Below are positions 8,842 through 17,963 of a DNA stretch of 64,000 nucleotides, one piece after another. Within the stretch, counting starts at the first letter, position 1. Every line of letters begins with the position of its first letter. The translations under genes were made by a program, and so were the position numbers. The stretch comes from Flavobacteriaceae bacterium UBA4166 (GTDB lineage: Bacteria; Bacteroidota; Bacteroidia; Flavobacteriales; Flavobacteriaceae): the NCBI GenBank assembly GCA_002379985.1, contig DFVG01000030.1, forward strand, positions 250,129-314,128, given 5' to 3'. The notes under the pieces were generated by a model. That model was not told the DNA's origin. It saw nothing but the letters and a program-made list of their open reading frames with translations, and did no database searches.

Positions 8842-9741
8842 TTATTTTGCCTTTTTAAAGCAATAAATACGTGAGGAGGGTTGTTTTGTAAATACGGCCC
8901 TTACATTTGACCAAAATGCTATTGCAATCGCCTTGAGGGAGAATGAATGACCCGATTTATATTTTTCAGAAAGCAAACTCACATAAAAAGCATCAAACCA
9001 CATTGGGCGGGTTTTTACTAATGAAAATTTTGTAGATAACAGAGTGCATAACCCAAATTTGGAAAAGTGCCATAAATGCCTTGGAACATCAAATGCAGCC
9101 CAAAATTGTTTATAATATTGTGCATCATAAGACTTGAAATTAGGAACGGCGATAATTAAGACTCCATTGGTTGACAGTAGATCGTGCAGCTGTTCGATAG
9201 TCGCTTCAAGCGTTTCTATATGCTCTAAAACATGCCATAGCGTAATAACATCAAATTTAACATTGCCAATTTCATCTAAGCTTCGATCTAACAAAAGATC
9301 TTTTTCCCGCGCCTTGTCTCTAGCTTTTTCTGAAACTTCTACTCCTTGAACGTGCCACCCAGATTCTTTTGCGCTCTGAAGAAAATCGCCAGTACCCGCT
9401 CCTACGTCCAATAAGCTGCCTTTTCCTTTATGAAATCTTTGAATCAGTCTTACTTTTTGTTTTAAAGAGTATCGCTTTACCCATTGGTACAACGTTGCAA
9501 ACCACCCTTTATTCGAGTCGGTGTGGGATAAATAAGCATCCGACTCATAATACATAGCTAAATTCTCGGGTTTGGGATGTGTGATAAGAATATCCAACGT
9601 TTGATGGTGTCGCAACTCGAAAGTTTCGCCACTCACCATATAATCTTTCGTCTTAAGATATATTGGAAGATCGGACGGATTGGTAACTGAATGATTTTTA
9701 TGTTCCACGTGAAACAGCTTTCTAACGCCCCATATAGACAA
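8842..9741 (-). CDS. Class I SAM-dependent methyltransferase
   Basis: Up to 299 residues. The SAM-binding motif I is LLDVGAGTGDF (about residues 110-120), followed by VEVSEKARDKA, the acidic loop FDVITLWHVLEHI and LLIIAVPNF-like strand. The methyl acceptor cannot be told; the UbiE/Methyltransf_23-type C-terminal region resembles enzymes of lipid or glycan modification. The ATG at 9741 overlaps the mnmG stop by 20 bp. An in-frame GTG at 9708 is also possible and would place the start inside the parS-like site. It follows mnmG directly and is likely co-transcribed. Confidence 0.88.
   Translation of the reverse strand: MSIWGVRKLFHVEHKNHSVTNPSDLPIYLKTKDYMVSGETFELRHHQTLDILITHPKPENLAMYYESDAYLSHTDSNKGWFATLYQWVKRYSLKQKVRLIQRFHKGKGSLLDVGAGTGDFLQSAKESGWHVQGVEVSEKARDKAREKDLLLDRSLDEIGNVKFDVITLWHVLEHIETLEATIEQLHDLLSTNGVLIIAVPNFKSYDAQYYKQFWAAFDVPRHLWHFSKFGLCTLLSTKFSLVKTRPMWFDAFYVSLLSEKYKSGHSFSLKAIAIAFWSNVRAVFTKQPSSRIYCFKKAK
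9701..9716. other. parS-like ParB-binding site, copy 1
   Basis: TGTTCCACGTGAAACA is a 16-bp palindrome with one imperfect pair and fits the widely conserved chromosomal parS consensus TGTTTCACGTGAAACA with a single change. It overlaps the 5' end of the methyltransferase frame just downstream of mnmG. Confidence 0.75.
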
Positions 9742-11593
9742 GCATCACCGAAATGTCGTTTGGAGATACCCCACTAATACGACTCGCTTGTGAAATGGTT
9801 TTAGGTCGGATTTCTTTTAATTTTTCACGGGCTTCGAATGAGAGCGACTTCAGCTTTGTATAGTCAAAATCTTTTGGGATTTTAATTCCCTCCAAACGAT
9901 TTAATTTATCTGCATTGCTCTTTTCTTTTTCTATATATCCCGCATATTTAATCTGAATTTCCGCCTGTTGTAATTCTTCGACAGTAAAAGATTCCTCAGA
10001 AATAAAGGCGGCGACTTCATTCAATTTTAACATGTCCTCCATGGCTATTTCCGGTCGGGAAAACATCTTAACCATTTTGTCGTTTTGGGAAACGGCAGCT
10101 GAATTATTCGCCTGCAACACAACATTGGCCTCTTCTACTTGGTAACTGGTTTCTTTGAAAAATGACACCAGTTTTTCAGATTGCTTTTGCTTTCGTTCCA
10201 TTTGCTTCAAGCGCTCTTCCGAAGCCAGCCCAAGTTCAAATGATTTAGGTGTCAATCTAAAATCAGCGTTATCTTGTCGTAACAAGGTTCTATATTCCGC
10301 TCTAGAGGTAAACATACGATACGGCTCTTCCGTTCCCTTCGTGATTAAATCGTCTATCAGTACCCCGATATATGCCTCGTTACGTTGTAGCGTAAAGGGT
10401 TCCTGCTCATTTATTTTTAAGTGTGCGTTTATTCCGGCCATCAACCCTTGAGATGCTGCTTCTTCATAACCTGTTGTACCATTAATCTGGCCGGCAAAAT
10501 ATAGCCCGGATACCAATTTGGTCTCTAGCGTGTGTGCCAATTGTGTGGGAGGGAAATAATCATATTCAATAGCATATCCAGGGCGGAAAAATTTTACATT
10601 TTGAAATCCATCACATTCTTTCAATGCTTTAAACTGAACATCTTCCGGCAAGGAAGTAGAAAACCCATTAATGTAATATTCAACCGTATTCCAACCCTCT
10701 GGCTCTACAAACAATTGATGTCTATTTTTGTCGGCAAATCGATGAATTTTATCCTCGATAGAAGGACAATACCTAGGGCCCACACTTTGAATGGAACCAT
10801 TAAACATTGGAGAGCGGTCAAAACCTTCTCGCAACAATTCATGAACATGTTCACTGGTGTACGACATATGACACGGCCGTTGCTTCTCCAGAGGTTTTGT
10901 GAGCTCTAAATAGGAAAACTTTTGTGGATCTTCATCCCCAGGTTGAATCGTCATTTTAGAAAAGTCTAATGAACGACCGTCTACTCTTGGTGGTGTTCCG
11001 GTTTTCATACGACCGGAATCAAAACCTAACGCCTCGAGTTCTTTAGTTATTCCGGTGGCCGCTCGTTCTCCTGCACGTCCTCCGCCAAATTGTTTTTCTC
11101 CAATGTGAATGAGTCCGTTTAAAAATGTTCCATTGGTCAGTATCACTGCTTTGGAATATACTGACAACCCCAAAGAGGTTTTTACACCAACCACCTTATC
11201 GTTCTCAACCAATAGCCCGGAAACCATTTCCTGATAGAAATCCAAATTTGGAGTTTGCTCTAGCATTTCCCGCCATGTCTCAGCAAAACGCATTCGATCA
11301 CTTTGCACACGCGGACTCCACATCGCGGGTCCTTTGGATTTGTTCAGCATTTTAAATTGGATAGCCGACTTGTCTGAAACAATGCCGCTATATCCTCCCA
11401 GGGCATCGATCTCACGCACAATTTGCCCTTTTGCGATGCCGCCCATAGCGGGATTACATGACATTTGGGCAATATTTTGAAGGTTCATAGTAATCAACAG
11501 TGTCTTCGAACCAAGATTTGACGCTGCCGCTGCCGCTTCAGACCCTGCGTGACCGGCTCCAACTACAATAACATCATACTCCTTTTCAAACAT
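9722..11593 (-). CDS. mnmG: tRNA uridine-5-carboxymethylaminomethyl(34) synthesis enzyme MnmG
   Basis: 623 residues, full length. N-terminal FAD-binding GAGHAGSEAA (residues 12-21), the SCNPAMGGIAKG motif, PRYCPSIEDKI, and the second dinucleotide motif GLYFAGQINGTTGYEEAA are all present. With MnmE it modifies U34 of tRNAs reading split codon boxes, using FAD, glycine/ammonium and a folate. It has its own promoter at 11644-11673. A parS-like palindrome lies in its leader and another just past its stop. In many bacteria gidA/mnmG lies near the replication origin. Confidence 0.98.
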   Translation of the reverse strand: MFEKEYDVIVVGAGHAGSEAAAAASNLGSKTLLITMNLQNIAQMSCNPAMGGIAKGQIVREIDALGGYSGIVSDKSAIQFKMLNKSKGPAMWSPRVQSDRMRFAETWREMLEQTPNLDFYQEMVSGLLVENDKVVGVKTSLGLSVYSKAVILTNGTFLNGLIHIGEKQFGGGRAGERAATGITKELEALGFDSGRMKTGTPPRVDGRSLDFSKMTIQPGDEDPQKFSYLELTKPLEKQRPCHMSYTSEHVHELLREGFDRSPMFNGSIQSVGPRYCPSIEDKIHRFADKNRHQLFVEPEGWNTVEYYINGFSTSLPEDVQFKALKECDGFQNVKFFRPGYAIEYDYFPPTQLAHTLETKLVSGLYFAGQINGTTGYEEAASQGLMAGINAHLKINEQEPFTLQRNEAYIGVLIDDLITKGTEEPYRMFTSRAEYRTLLRQDNADFRLTPKSFELGLASEERLKQMERKQKQSEKLVSFFKETSYQVEEANVVLQANNSAAVSQNDKMVKMFSRPEIAMEDMLKLNEVAAFISEESFTVEELQQAEIQIKYAGYIEKEKSNADKLNRLEGIKIPKDFDYTKLKSLSFEAREKLKEIRPKTISQASRISGVSPNDISVMLVYMGR

Positions 11594-11605
11594 AACTAAA
11601 GCATT

Positions 11606-11621
11606 TGTTCCACGTGGAACA
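11606..11621. other. parS-like ParB-binding site, copy 2
   Basis: TGTTCCACGTGGAACA, a perfect 16-bp palindrome, 12 bp upstream of the mnmG ATG and downstream of its predicted transcription start, so it sits in the mRNA leader. It fits the parS consensus with symmetrical changes at one base pair. Confidence 0.75.
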
Positions 11622-11643
11622 TTGTTTTGTGATTATTAGCCCG

Positions 11644-11673
11644 CAAAGATACTAAATATCTCATTGTCAGCAA
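11644..11673 (-). promoter_or_regulatory. Bacteroidota-type promoter of mnmG
   Basis: On the minus strand TTG (11673-11671), a 19-nt spacer, then TATCTTTG (11651-11644). Spacing and both boxes fit the Bacteroidota consensus. The predicted leader is about 45 nt and contains the parS-like palindrome. Confidence 0.7.
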
Positions 11674-11704
11674 GTTAAAAAGCTATTTGTCTGTATATCA
11701 AGGA

Positions 11705-12121
11705 TTAAACGAAGTCGCGTGTGCCTAGCGCCTCATTTTCTTTAGAACGCATCAGCGTTTTTTCTTCAGAAGAACCATCTTTAAAACCACAATAGTGAAG
11801 TATTCCATGAATCATAACGCGATGTAATTCCTCCGTAAAAGACACCTTATAAGCTTCGGCGTTTTCTGTTACTCGATCAATAGAAATAAAAATCTCCCCG
11901 TGAATTTGCTTTCCAAGAGAATAATCGAAGCTAATAATATCAGTATACGTATCGTGATGTAAGAACTCCACATTTATCTTGTGTAACGCTTCATCATCGC
12001 AAAAAACGAAATGAATGTCTCCCAATTCGTAGCCTTCCGAAGCAATGACAGATTCAATCCATTGCGTGAGACTGTTTTCCTTCGACAGCGTAAAGTTGGT
12101 TTCGCTGGTATACTCAATCAT
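11705..12121 (-). CDS. ybeY: Endoribonuclease YbeY, rRNA maturation factor
   Basis: 138 residues. The metal site is HGILHYCGFKD. The first two His of the classical HGxLHLxGYDH are kept and the third position is Asp; I recall the same change in other Bacteroidota, so it is not evidence of inactivation. The upstream strand TDIISFDYS is the family signature. It takes part in 16S rRNA 3'-end processing and ribosome quality control. Its ATG overlaps the end of the DUF4175 gene by 8 bp, showing translational coupling. Confidence 0.95.
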   Translation of the reverse strand: MIEYTSETNFTLSKENSLTQWIESVIASEGYELGDIHFVFCDDEALHKINVEFLHHDTYTDIISFDYSLGKQIHGEIFISIDRVTENAEAYKVSFTEELHRVMIHGILHYCGFKDGSSEEKTLMRSKENEALGTRDFV

Positions 12122-15100
12122 TGCTATTTCTAAAATAGGTTTGCACCTTTTTCTTGTAAAGAGGCCGAAGCGGCAGTGCTTCTCGATTCAGTATTTCCGT
12201 AGCATTAAAATACTTCTTAATTTCCTCAGGGCGTAACCGAAGCGTATTCGAATAATCCTTTCTATTGGTATTCGACTCGCGCCTGTTCTCTTGTCCTTGT
12301 TGAAAATCGGCGGTGTCTAACTTCAACAATTCGTATTGGAGGTTTAGCATTTGCTCTAACGTTCTTTGATTAAAACCTTTGTCTAACAACTGATCCTCAA
12401 TTTGTTCCATTTTCCTTAAGATATCTCCTCCGGAACCCTTTAATCCCTCTTTGCTTAATTTATCTTCTAGCTGTTGACGAAGTTGTTGTTGTTCCTTATA
12501 AATTTCATAGAGCTTTCCGTTAAGGTCCTCGTTGCTTCCCTGCTTGCCTTCATTACCTTCTCCTTCCCTATTGCTATTTCCGTTACTTCCTTGTGAGCCA
12601 TTACCGTCACCTCCTTCTCCATTTCCCTGACCCTGTCCTTGACCTTCCCCTTCGCCCTGACCTTTTCCTTCATTTCCTTCTCCTGAACTTCCGCTATTTT
12701 GACCCATGCCTTCTTGCATCTTTTCGGAAAGGCTTTGTTGTTTCTGAATAATATCGGGGAGTTGAAACCCTTGCCCCTGTCCTTGGCCTTGTCCCTGTCC
12801 CTGTCCCTGACCAGAACCCATTCCGGCAGCTTGCATCATTTGATTTTGCATATTCCCTAACAGATCACTCAGCAAAATTGCAAGTTCATTCGCTCCCGTG
12901 ACAACATACTGTTGGTTGGCCAATCCTTGGCGCAGCTGATTTTCAGCAAGGCGTTCCAGAGACTTGTCCAAATTATACTGAGTTTCTGTCAACGACTCAT
13001 TGATAACGGTGCTGATCATGGGTTGTCGCAACGACAGTGCAAACAGACTATCATCAATATGCTGGAAGTTCAATTTCAGGTCGTTTTGAATATTTAATTT
13101 GTTCCCAAAAGTTGCGCTTCCGTAATCAGTGGTTTTAAAAGTCTCCATCAAGTTCTCCTGTTCTAGGGAGAACACCACTAAATTATCTAGTATCTGACGA
13201 AGCATTTCTACGTCTTCTTGAATCGTTTCCATTTGACCAGCCGACATGCTCGATTGCATTTGCTGCCCCATTTGCTTCATTTTTTGACCCGCTTTCTTTT
13301 GGTTCTTTTTGGCGCCTTCTGAATTTTTTTGTTGAAGCTTTTGAGTGGCTTGTTGCTGTTCTTCGGTAACTTCTTGCTGCTTTTCGGAATCGTCCGGAAG
13401 TTTCATGGGCTCTTTGAGCGCTTCGTTTTCTTTCTTCAAGGATTCCATTTCTTCCTTTAATTGCTCAAACTTTTCATTCAACTTTTCTTGAGCTTCTTGG
13501 GTGTTTTCGTCTGAATTCTTTTCGGAAAGTTCTTCCTGTTCTTCCCCTAATTGAAACATTTCCTCGGCAAGCTTTTCAGCTTTCTTGGTTACGTAATATC
13601 GTTTCGTTAATTCTAAAAGCTGCTCTAAGTTGCGTTCCTGGTTTTTATTTTGTTTGGCTAATTTTTCTAGCTTTTCTGTTAGCTCTTCTTTCTGAATTTT
13701 ATCCTGAAGCCGTTGCAACTCTTCTAGCAGTTTTTCGTTCTCTTCCAGCTGCTGCTCATTTTCATCCAGGCGTTCTTCCAATTGCTCTTTAAAAGGATCC
13801 TTTTCTTCCTCTGGCTGGAATTGTTCTAGGTTCTTCTGAAGTTCTTTAGAAAACTGTTTCATCATATTCTCCTGCTGCTGCTGGCGCTTCATGAAGTTTT
13901 CTAATTTCTTCTTGTCATTCCAGTTCAATTCTTTCTTTTCCTTCTGAAGGTTTGAAAGCTCTTTGAGGGCTTTCTCTTGGTCCTTCATTTTTTGAAGGGT
14001 CTCATCCATCCCGTCTATGGATTTTTCCTGAGCATCCAATTGCTGGTTTTCTTCTTCTTCTTTCGTTAATTTCCGATAGGAAAAAACACCGGATTTACTC
14101 GACTTGTTTCCGTGCAAGGCATCATTATCAAATACTTCAAAATAGTATTCGTAGGAAGTGCCTTCCGTCAAATTGATCTCTGACGGAAACGCATACACAA
14201 ACTGGTCAACGGTTGTAGTGTTAACGGGTAAGGCAAGGGTTTCTCTTGCCTCCGGGTTGGCTATTGGGTAATACACCAACTGGAGCTTGGTAAGGCCGTA
14301 ATCATCGCTAACTTCTCCTAAGAAATATGTTGTCGACAGGTCGGTGCTGTCCTTTTTTGAAGAAACATCAATGTCGGGATATTGATCTTTGATGACGCCT
14401 AAACGAAATGAAAGATTTTCGTACTCCTGAAGATTCGCGTTCGAGGTGGTAATGGCATACTCGAAGGTTCGAAAAATCCGTTGTTGGTGTTGAAACTTTT
14501 TGTCTTCTTTCGTCAAGACATAAGCCGTGTCTTGCGATTTTATGTGCACGGCATCTGTGTTGTTTGCTGTAATGTTCCATGTCACTCGCGTGCCCTCCGG
14601 AATCGTGGCGTTTCCGGTATTTTCGAGAGGTTCGTCCTTGATGCCGGTATGTGTGGGGTAATCCAACCATAGTTCAAAACCGGACAAAGAGGGTGTTTTT
14701 ATGACTTCCAAGGCATACGGAGAAGAGGTTACTTTATTCGCAGACAGCGTAAAAGCAAGTGATTCGCTGGGTTGTGAAAATGTATATTCAAAAACCCCCG
14801 GAGCGATGGGCTGAAGATAATAGCGCTCATCGCTAAATTGAATACTCACCTGTTCCGGAATTACCTCCCCTTGCGTTTGGACCTGTAGCGTATAAGGTTT
14901 GTTCTCAATGGCCGTAAGGGTGTCATTGGCTAACACAAAGGAAAACGGAGCAGGGGGTTCGTAGGCGGTGTCATAGTTGACAACCCGTTCGTAGCTGCTG
15001 CGGAACATGTCGCCATCTCCCCAAAGGCTCATCAATATAAATAGCAGTACCGGAACCGCCACATACTTCAAATATTTGGTGTTGGCTCGAAAATTGACTG

Positions 15101-15527
15101 CGCGCTGAAAAGGTATCGGTTGGAGTTCAGCAGCCTTTTGATCGATACTTGCTGCCAAGAGCTCACTTTGCTTCTGGTTTCGGTTTAACTGAATTACATT
15201 CAGCAACCGATCACTGACTTCCGGAAAATGACTACCAATGATCTGTGATGCCTCGTCATGGCCAATACCGTGTTGTAATTTGAACAATTTCAGTAGCGGA
15301 AAAGCAATAAAACGAACAAACAACAACACTTCTACCGCAACCACCAGCCAAAACATGATACGTCGGCCGGCCGGATTCAGCCATAAAAAATACTCAACCA
15401 ATAATGTAAGTAGTACATATAAGAGGCCAATGGCCACAAATAGCAAGATCCCTTTAATCAGTTCGTTGGTATAATACTTCCTGATAAAAGTTTCTAGTTT
15501 TTTCTGAATGATCGAAAATGTGCTCAC
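12114..15527 (-). CDS. DUF4175 family large membrane-anchored coiled-coil protein
   Basis: 1137 residues. Membrane segments near residues 23-45, 52-72 and 155-168 are followed by a large, presumably periplasmic, beta-rich region, then a very long Glu/Gln/Lys coiled coil (about 490-720). A Gly-Gln repeat tract (GQGQGQGQGQ around 925) and a Gly/Asn/Glu-rich stretch (about 960-1030) precede a conserved C-terminal segment rich in LRPEEIKKYF. The family is known in Bacteroidota but its role is not established. It overlaps ybeY, placing it in an mRNA with an RNA-processing enzyme. Confidence 0.9.
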   Translation of the reverse strand: MSTFSIIQKKLETFIRKYYTNELIKGILLFVAIGLLYVLLTLLVEYFLWLNPAGRRIMFWLVVAVEVLLFVRFIAFPLLKLFKLQHGIGHDEASQIIGSHFPEVSDRLLNVIQLNRNQKQSELLAASIDQKAAELQPIPFQRAVNFRANTKYLKYVAVPVLLFILMSLWGDGDMFRSSYERVVNYDTAYEPPAPFSFVLANDTLTAIENKPYTLQVQTQGEVIPEQVSIQFSDERYYLQPIAPGVFEYTFSQPSESLAFTLSANKVTSSPYALEVIKTPSLSGFELWLDYPTHTGIKDEPLENTGNATIPEGTRVTWNITANNTDAVHIKSQDTAYVLTKEDKKFQHQQRIFRTFEYAITTSNANLQEYENLSFRLGVIKDQYPDIDVSSKKDSTDLSTTYFLGEVSDDYGLTKLQLVYYPIANPEARETLALPVNTTTVDQFVYAFPSEINLTEGTSYEYYFEVFDNDALHGNKSSKSGVFSYRKLTKEEEENQQLDAQEKSIDGMDETLQKMKDQEKALKELSNLQKEKKELNWNDKKKLENFMKRQQQQENMMKQFSKELQKNLEQFQPEEEKDPFKEQLEERLDENEQQLEENEKLLEELQRLQDKIQKEELTEKLEKLAKQNKNQERNLEQLLELTKRYYVTKKAEKLAEEMFQLGEEQEELSEKNSDENTQEAQEKLNEKFEQLKEEMESLKKENEALKEPMKLPDDSEKQQEVTEEQQQATQKLQQKNSEGAKKNQKKAGQKMKQMGQQMQSSMSAGQMETIQEDVEMLRQILDNLVVFSLEQENLMETFKTTDYGSATFGNKLNIQNDLKLNFQHIDDSLFALSLRQPMISTVINESLTETQYNLDKSLERLAENQLRQGLANQQYVVTGANELAILLSDLLGNMQNQMMQAAGMGSGQGQGQGQGQGQGQGFQLPDIIQKQQSLSEKMQEGMGQNSGSSGEGNEGKGQGEGEGQGQGQGNGEGGDGNGSQGSNGNSNREGEGNEGKQGSNEDLNGKLYEIYKEQQQLRQQLEDKLSKEGLKGSGGDILRKMEQIEDQLLDKGFNQRTLEQMLNLQYELLKLDTADFQQGQENRRESNTNRKDYSNTLRLRPEEIKKYFNATEILNREALPLRPLYKKKVQTYFRNSND

Positions 15528-15694
15528 GAAATGTTGTTCCTATAGGTTCTAAATGTAACAAAAATTATACCCAACACATGAATTCCCATAGACTACCAAC
15601 GCAGAAAAATTAAAAATCATATTTCGGAACCTGATCCTGCCGCTTATAATTGTGAAAACACTTCGCTTGGGTAGTGAGAATGCCCTTGAATAGC

Positions 15695-15702
15695 TACCTT
15701 TG
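15695..15702 (+). promoter_or_regulatory. -7 promoter box of gltX
   Basis: TACCTTTG 17 nt before the gltX ATG matches the TAnnTTTG element. The nearest upstream TTGG (15667-15670) is too far for ideal spacing. Confidence 0.5.
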
Positions 15703-15719
15703 TGTCCAAATAAAAAAGC

Positions 15720-17234
15720 ATGTCTGAAAAAGTTCGCGTACGTTTCGCTCCTAGTCCGACCGGACCCTTGCACATTGGTGGGGTTCGAACCGCATTGTTC
15801 AATTATTTGTTTGCCAAAAAGCATCAAGGATCATTTGTATTGCGGATTGAAGATACCGATCAAACACGCTATGTTCCCGGCGCGGAAGACTATATTCAAG
15901 AGGCTTTGGATTGGTTGCATATTACCCCAGACGAAGGACCAACGAAAGATGGTGGCTTCGGACCTTACCGGCAGAGTGATCGAAAGGAGCTTTACCAAAA
16001 ATACGTGCAACAACTTATCGACGCAAAGCATGCATATTACGCCTTTGACTCTGCTGAATCTTTGGAATCCCTTCGGAATGAAGCAGCATCTAATGGCGGT
16101 GCTTTTAGCTATGACGCCAAAACACGGGATGCGCTAGATAATTCATTACGTCTTTCCGAAGAAGAAACACAACAAAGAATTGCATCCGGAGCTCCTTATG
16201 TGGTGCGTTTTAAAACGCCTGCGAATGAACTTTTATCGTTTTCAGACATTATTCGTGGCGCTATGGAAGTGGATACAGCTACGCTAGATGATAAGGTGTT
16301 ATTTAAGAGCGATGGAATGCCTACCTATCACATGGCAAATATTGTGGATGATCATTTAATGGAAATCACCCACGTGATCCGCGGGGAAGAGTGGTTGCCC
16401 TCCCTCCCATTGCATATGCTTCTGTATCGTGCCTTTCAGTGGGAAGCACCTCATTTTGCCCACTTGCCTCTTATCATGAAGCCCGTTGGAAAAGGAAAAT
16501 TGAGCAAGCGTGATGGTGAGAAATTAGGGTTTCCGGTATTTCCGTTGGAATGGAAAGGTGCTGACGGAACCATCGCTTCAGGATACCGGGAGGATGGGTA
16601 TTTGCCCGAGGCTGTTGTGAACATGTTGGCTTTGTTGGGTTGGAATCCGGGTTCTGAACAAGAATTATTTACCCTTGAAGAATTGGTGGAAGCGTTTGAC
16701 CTACAACGCGTGAACAAGTCGGGTGCGAAGTTTGATCCTGAAAAAACGAAGTGGTTTCAGCATCACTATTTACAGCAAATGGACGAAGGGCTTCTTACGG
16801 CACAATTCCAAGCTTTTCTTCAGAAAGAAAAAGGAATCACCTACGAAAAAGAATTGCACACCATCGTTTCTTTACTAAAAGAACGCGCGACCTTTGTGGA
16901 AGACCTTTGGGAGCAAGGTCATTTTTTCTTTGAAGCGCCCACAGCGTATGATGAAAAAGCCCTGAAAAAAGCATGGAAAGAGGACACTGCCGGCATATTG
17001 AAAAATGTCATTGGTACAATAATGAGTGCCAATCCATTCACGGCAGCCGCGCTTTCTGATGCGATCAAAGGATGGATCGTGGCCAACGAGATTGGTTTCG
17101 GAAAGGTAATGATGCCCTTACGATTGTCGCTAGTAGGCGCTATGAAAGGTCCGGATGTGTTTGAGATCCTTTCTTTATTAGGGAAGGAAGAAAGTATCCA
17201 AAGAATTCAGCGCTTTATTGATTCTCAATCTTAA
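15720..17234 (+). CDS. gltX: Glutamate--tRNA ligase
   Basis: 504 residues, full-length class I synthetase. The HIGH-type motif is PSPTGPLHIGGVRTALFNYL at residues 10-29 and the KMSKS-type motif is GKLSKRDGEKLGF. It attaches glutamate to tRNA-Glu. A separate GlnRS gene (glnS) is 3 kb away, so this organism need not misacylate tRNA-Gln. The stop overlaps the convergent barrel gene by 4 bp. Confidence 0.98.
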   Translation: MSEKVRVRFAPSPTGPLHIGGVRTALFNYLFAKKHQGSFVLRIEDTDQTRYVPGAEDYIQEALDWLHITPDEGPTKDGGFGPYRQSDRKELYQKYVQQLIDAKHAYYAFDSAESLESLRNEAASNGGAFSYDAKTRDALDNSLRLSEEETQQRIASGAPYVVRFKTPANELLSFSDIIRGAMEVDTATLDDKVLFKSDGMPTYHMANIVDDHLMEITHVIRGEEWLPSLPLHMLLYRAFQWEAPHFAHLPLIMKPVGKGKLSKRDGEKLGFPVFPLEWKGADGTIASGYREDGYLPEAVVNMLALLGWNPGSEQELFTLEELVEAFDLQRVNKSGAKFDPEKTKWFQHHYLQQMDEGLLTAQFQAFLQKEKGITYEKELHTIVSLLKERATFVEDLWEQGHFFFEAPTAYDEKALKKAWKEDTAGILKNVIGTIMSANPFTAAALSDAIKGWIVANEIGFGKVMMPLRLSLVGAMKGPDVFEILSLLGKEESIQRIQRFIDSQS

Positions 17235-17890
17235 AAATAAAAGGTTCCGCTTAACACGATAGTGCTACTGTTTCCTTTGAAATCGCTTTCTTCGGCAAAA
17301 TTCTGCTCATTTAATTTATTAAGCATGTTGGTAACACCATATTGGTAGCGTGCGCTGAGTCGGAAGCTTTTTAAACCTGCGGTAATCCCTCCCATAACTC
17401 GAAAATTCACTTTTGTAATATCTTGGATGTCTTGTGAAAGAACTCCGTTGTAGCCCGTAACCAATCGCTCTTCATCGTCACTATTCTTAAGTTTCATTTT
17501 GCCATTTATATGAAGAATGGGTCCAAACTCCAAACTGAGATGATGTTGTATAATGTTGTAGCTTCCCAATAATTTTACTTGTACTCCGGAGATGGTATAA
17601 GGCGTCATTTCGGGTTCGCTAAAGAACACGTAGGTAGAAATGTCCACGTTTTGTTGATAGAATCCTATTCCGTAGATCAGATCAAAATTATTGTAAAAAG
17701 ATCCTCGAGTAATAAACTCAGCGGTCACTCCTGTTCCTTGAGAAGTCGTAAGTTGATCGGTTTGAATGTCAAATAAATTGACTCCTCCTGTAAGACCTAA
17801 GCGATTGTATTCTTCAAAACGCCGTTGGCCAAACACTGAAGTTGTCGTTACAAGCAAGACCGTAACAAAAATTACTCTTGAAAGACTCAT
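17231..17890 (-). CDS. Outer membrane beta-barrel protein (PorT-like)
   Basis: 219 residues with a signal peptide ending about FGQ (residue 22) and then alternating hydrophobic strands ending in the aromatic C-terminal TIVLSGTFYF expected for Bam-dependent barrel insertion. It resembles the PorT-like/outer-membrane-barrel family of about 200-230 residues common in Flavobacteriaceae. Ligand or function unknown. It has its own promoter (17910-17939) and is convergent with gltX. Confidence 0.8.
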   Translation of the reverse strand: MSLSRVIFVTVLLVTTTSVFGQRRFEEYNRLGLTGGVNLFDIQTDQLTTSQGTGVTAEFITRGSFYNNFDLIYGIGFYQQNVDISTYVFFSEPEMTPYTISGVQVKLLGSYNIIQHHLSLEFGPILHINGKMKLKNSDDEERLVTGYNGVLSQDIQDITKVNFRVMGGITAGLKSFRLSARYQYGVTNMLNKLNEQNFAEESDFKGNSSTIVLSGTFYF

Positions 17891-17909
17891 AGATGAAAAA
17901 TTATAAGGG

Positions 17910-17939
17910 CAAAGCTACCCTTAATTTCGTATATTCAAA
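17910..17939 (-). promoter_or_regulatory. Bacteroidota-type promoter of the PorT-like gene
   Basis: Minus-strand TTTG (17939-17936), 18-nt spacer, TAGCTTTG (17917-17910), about 20 nt before the ATG. Both boxes fit the consensus. Confidence 0.7.
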
Positions 17940-17963
17940 CGTTTAAACACTAAATTCAGTATT

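Noticed and set aside
11705..12121. ybeY possibly inactive because the third metal His is missing
   Set aside because: The Asp replacement matches what I recall for Bacteroidota YbeY; the first two His are kept.
12467..12673. 68-codon frame inside DUF4175
   Set aside because: Out-of-frame shadow of the Gly-Gln low-complexity region.
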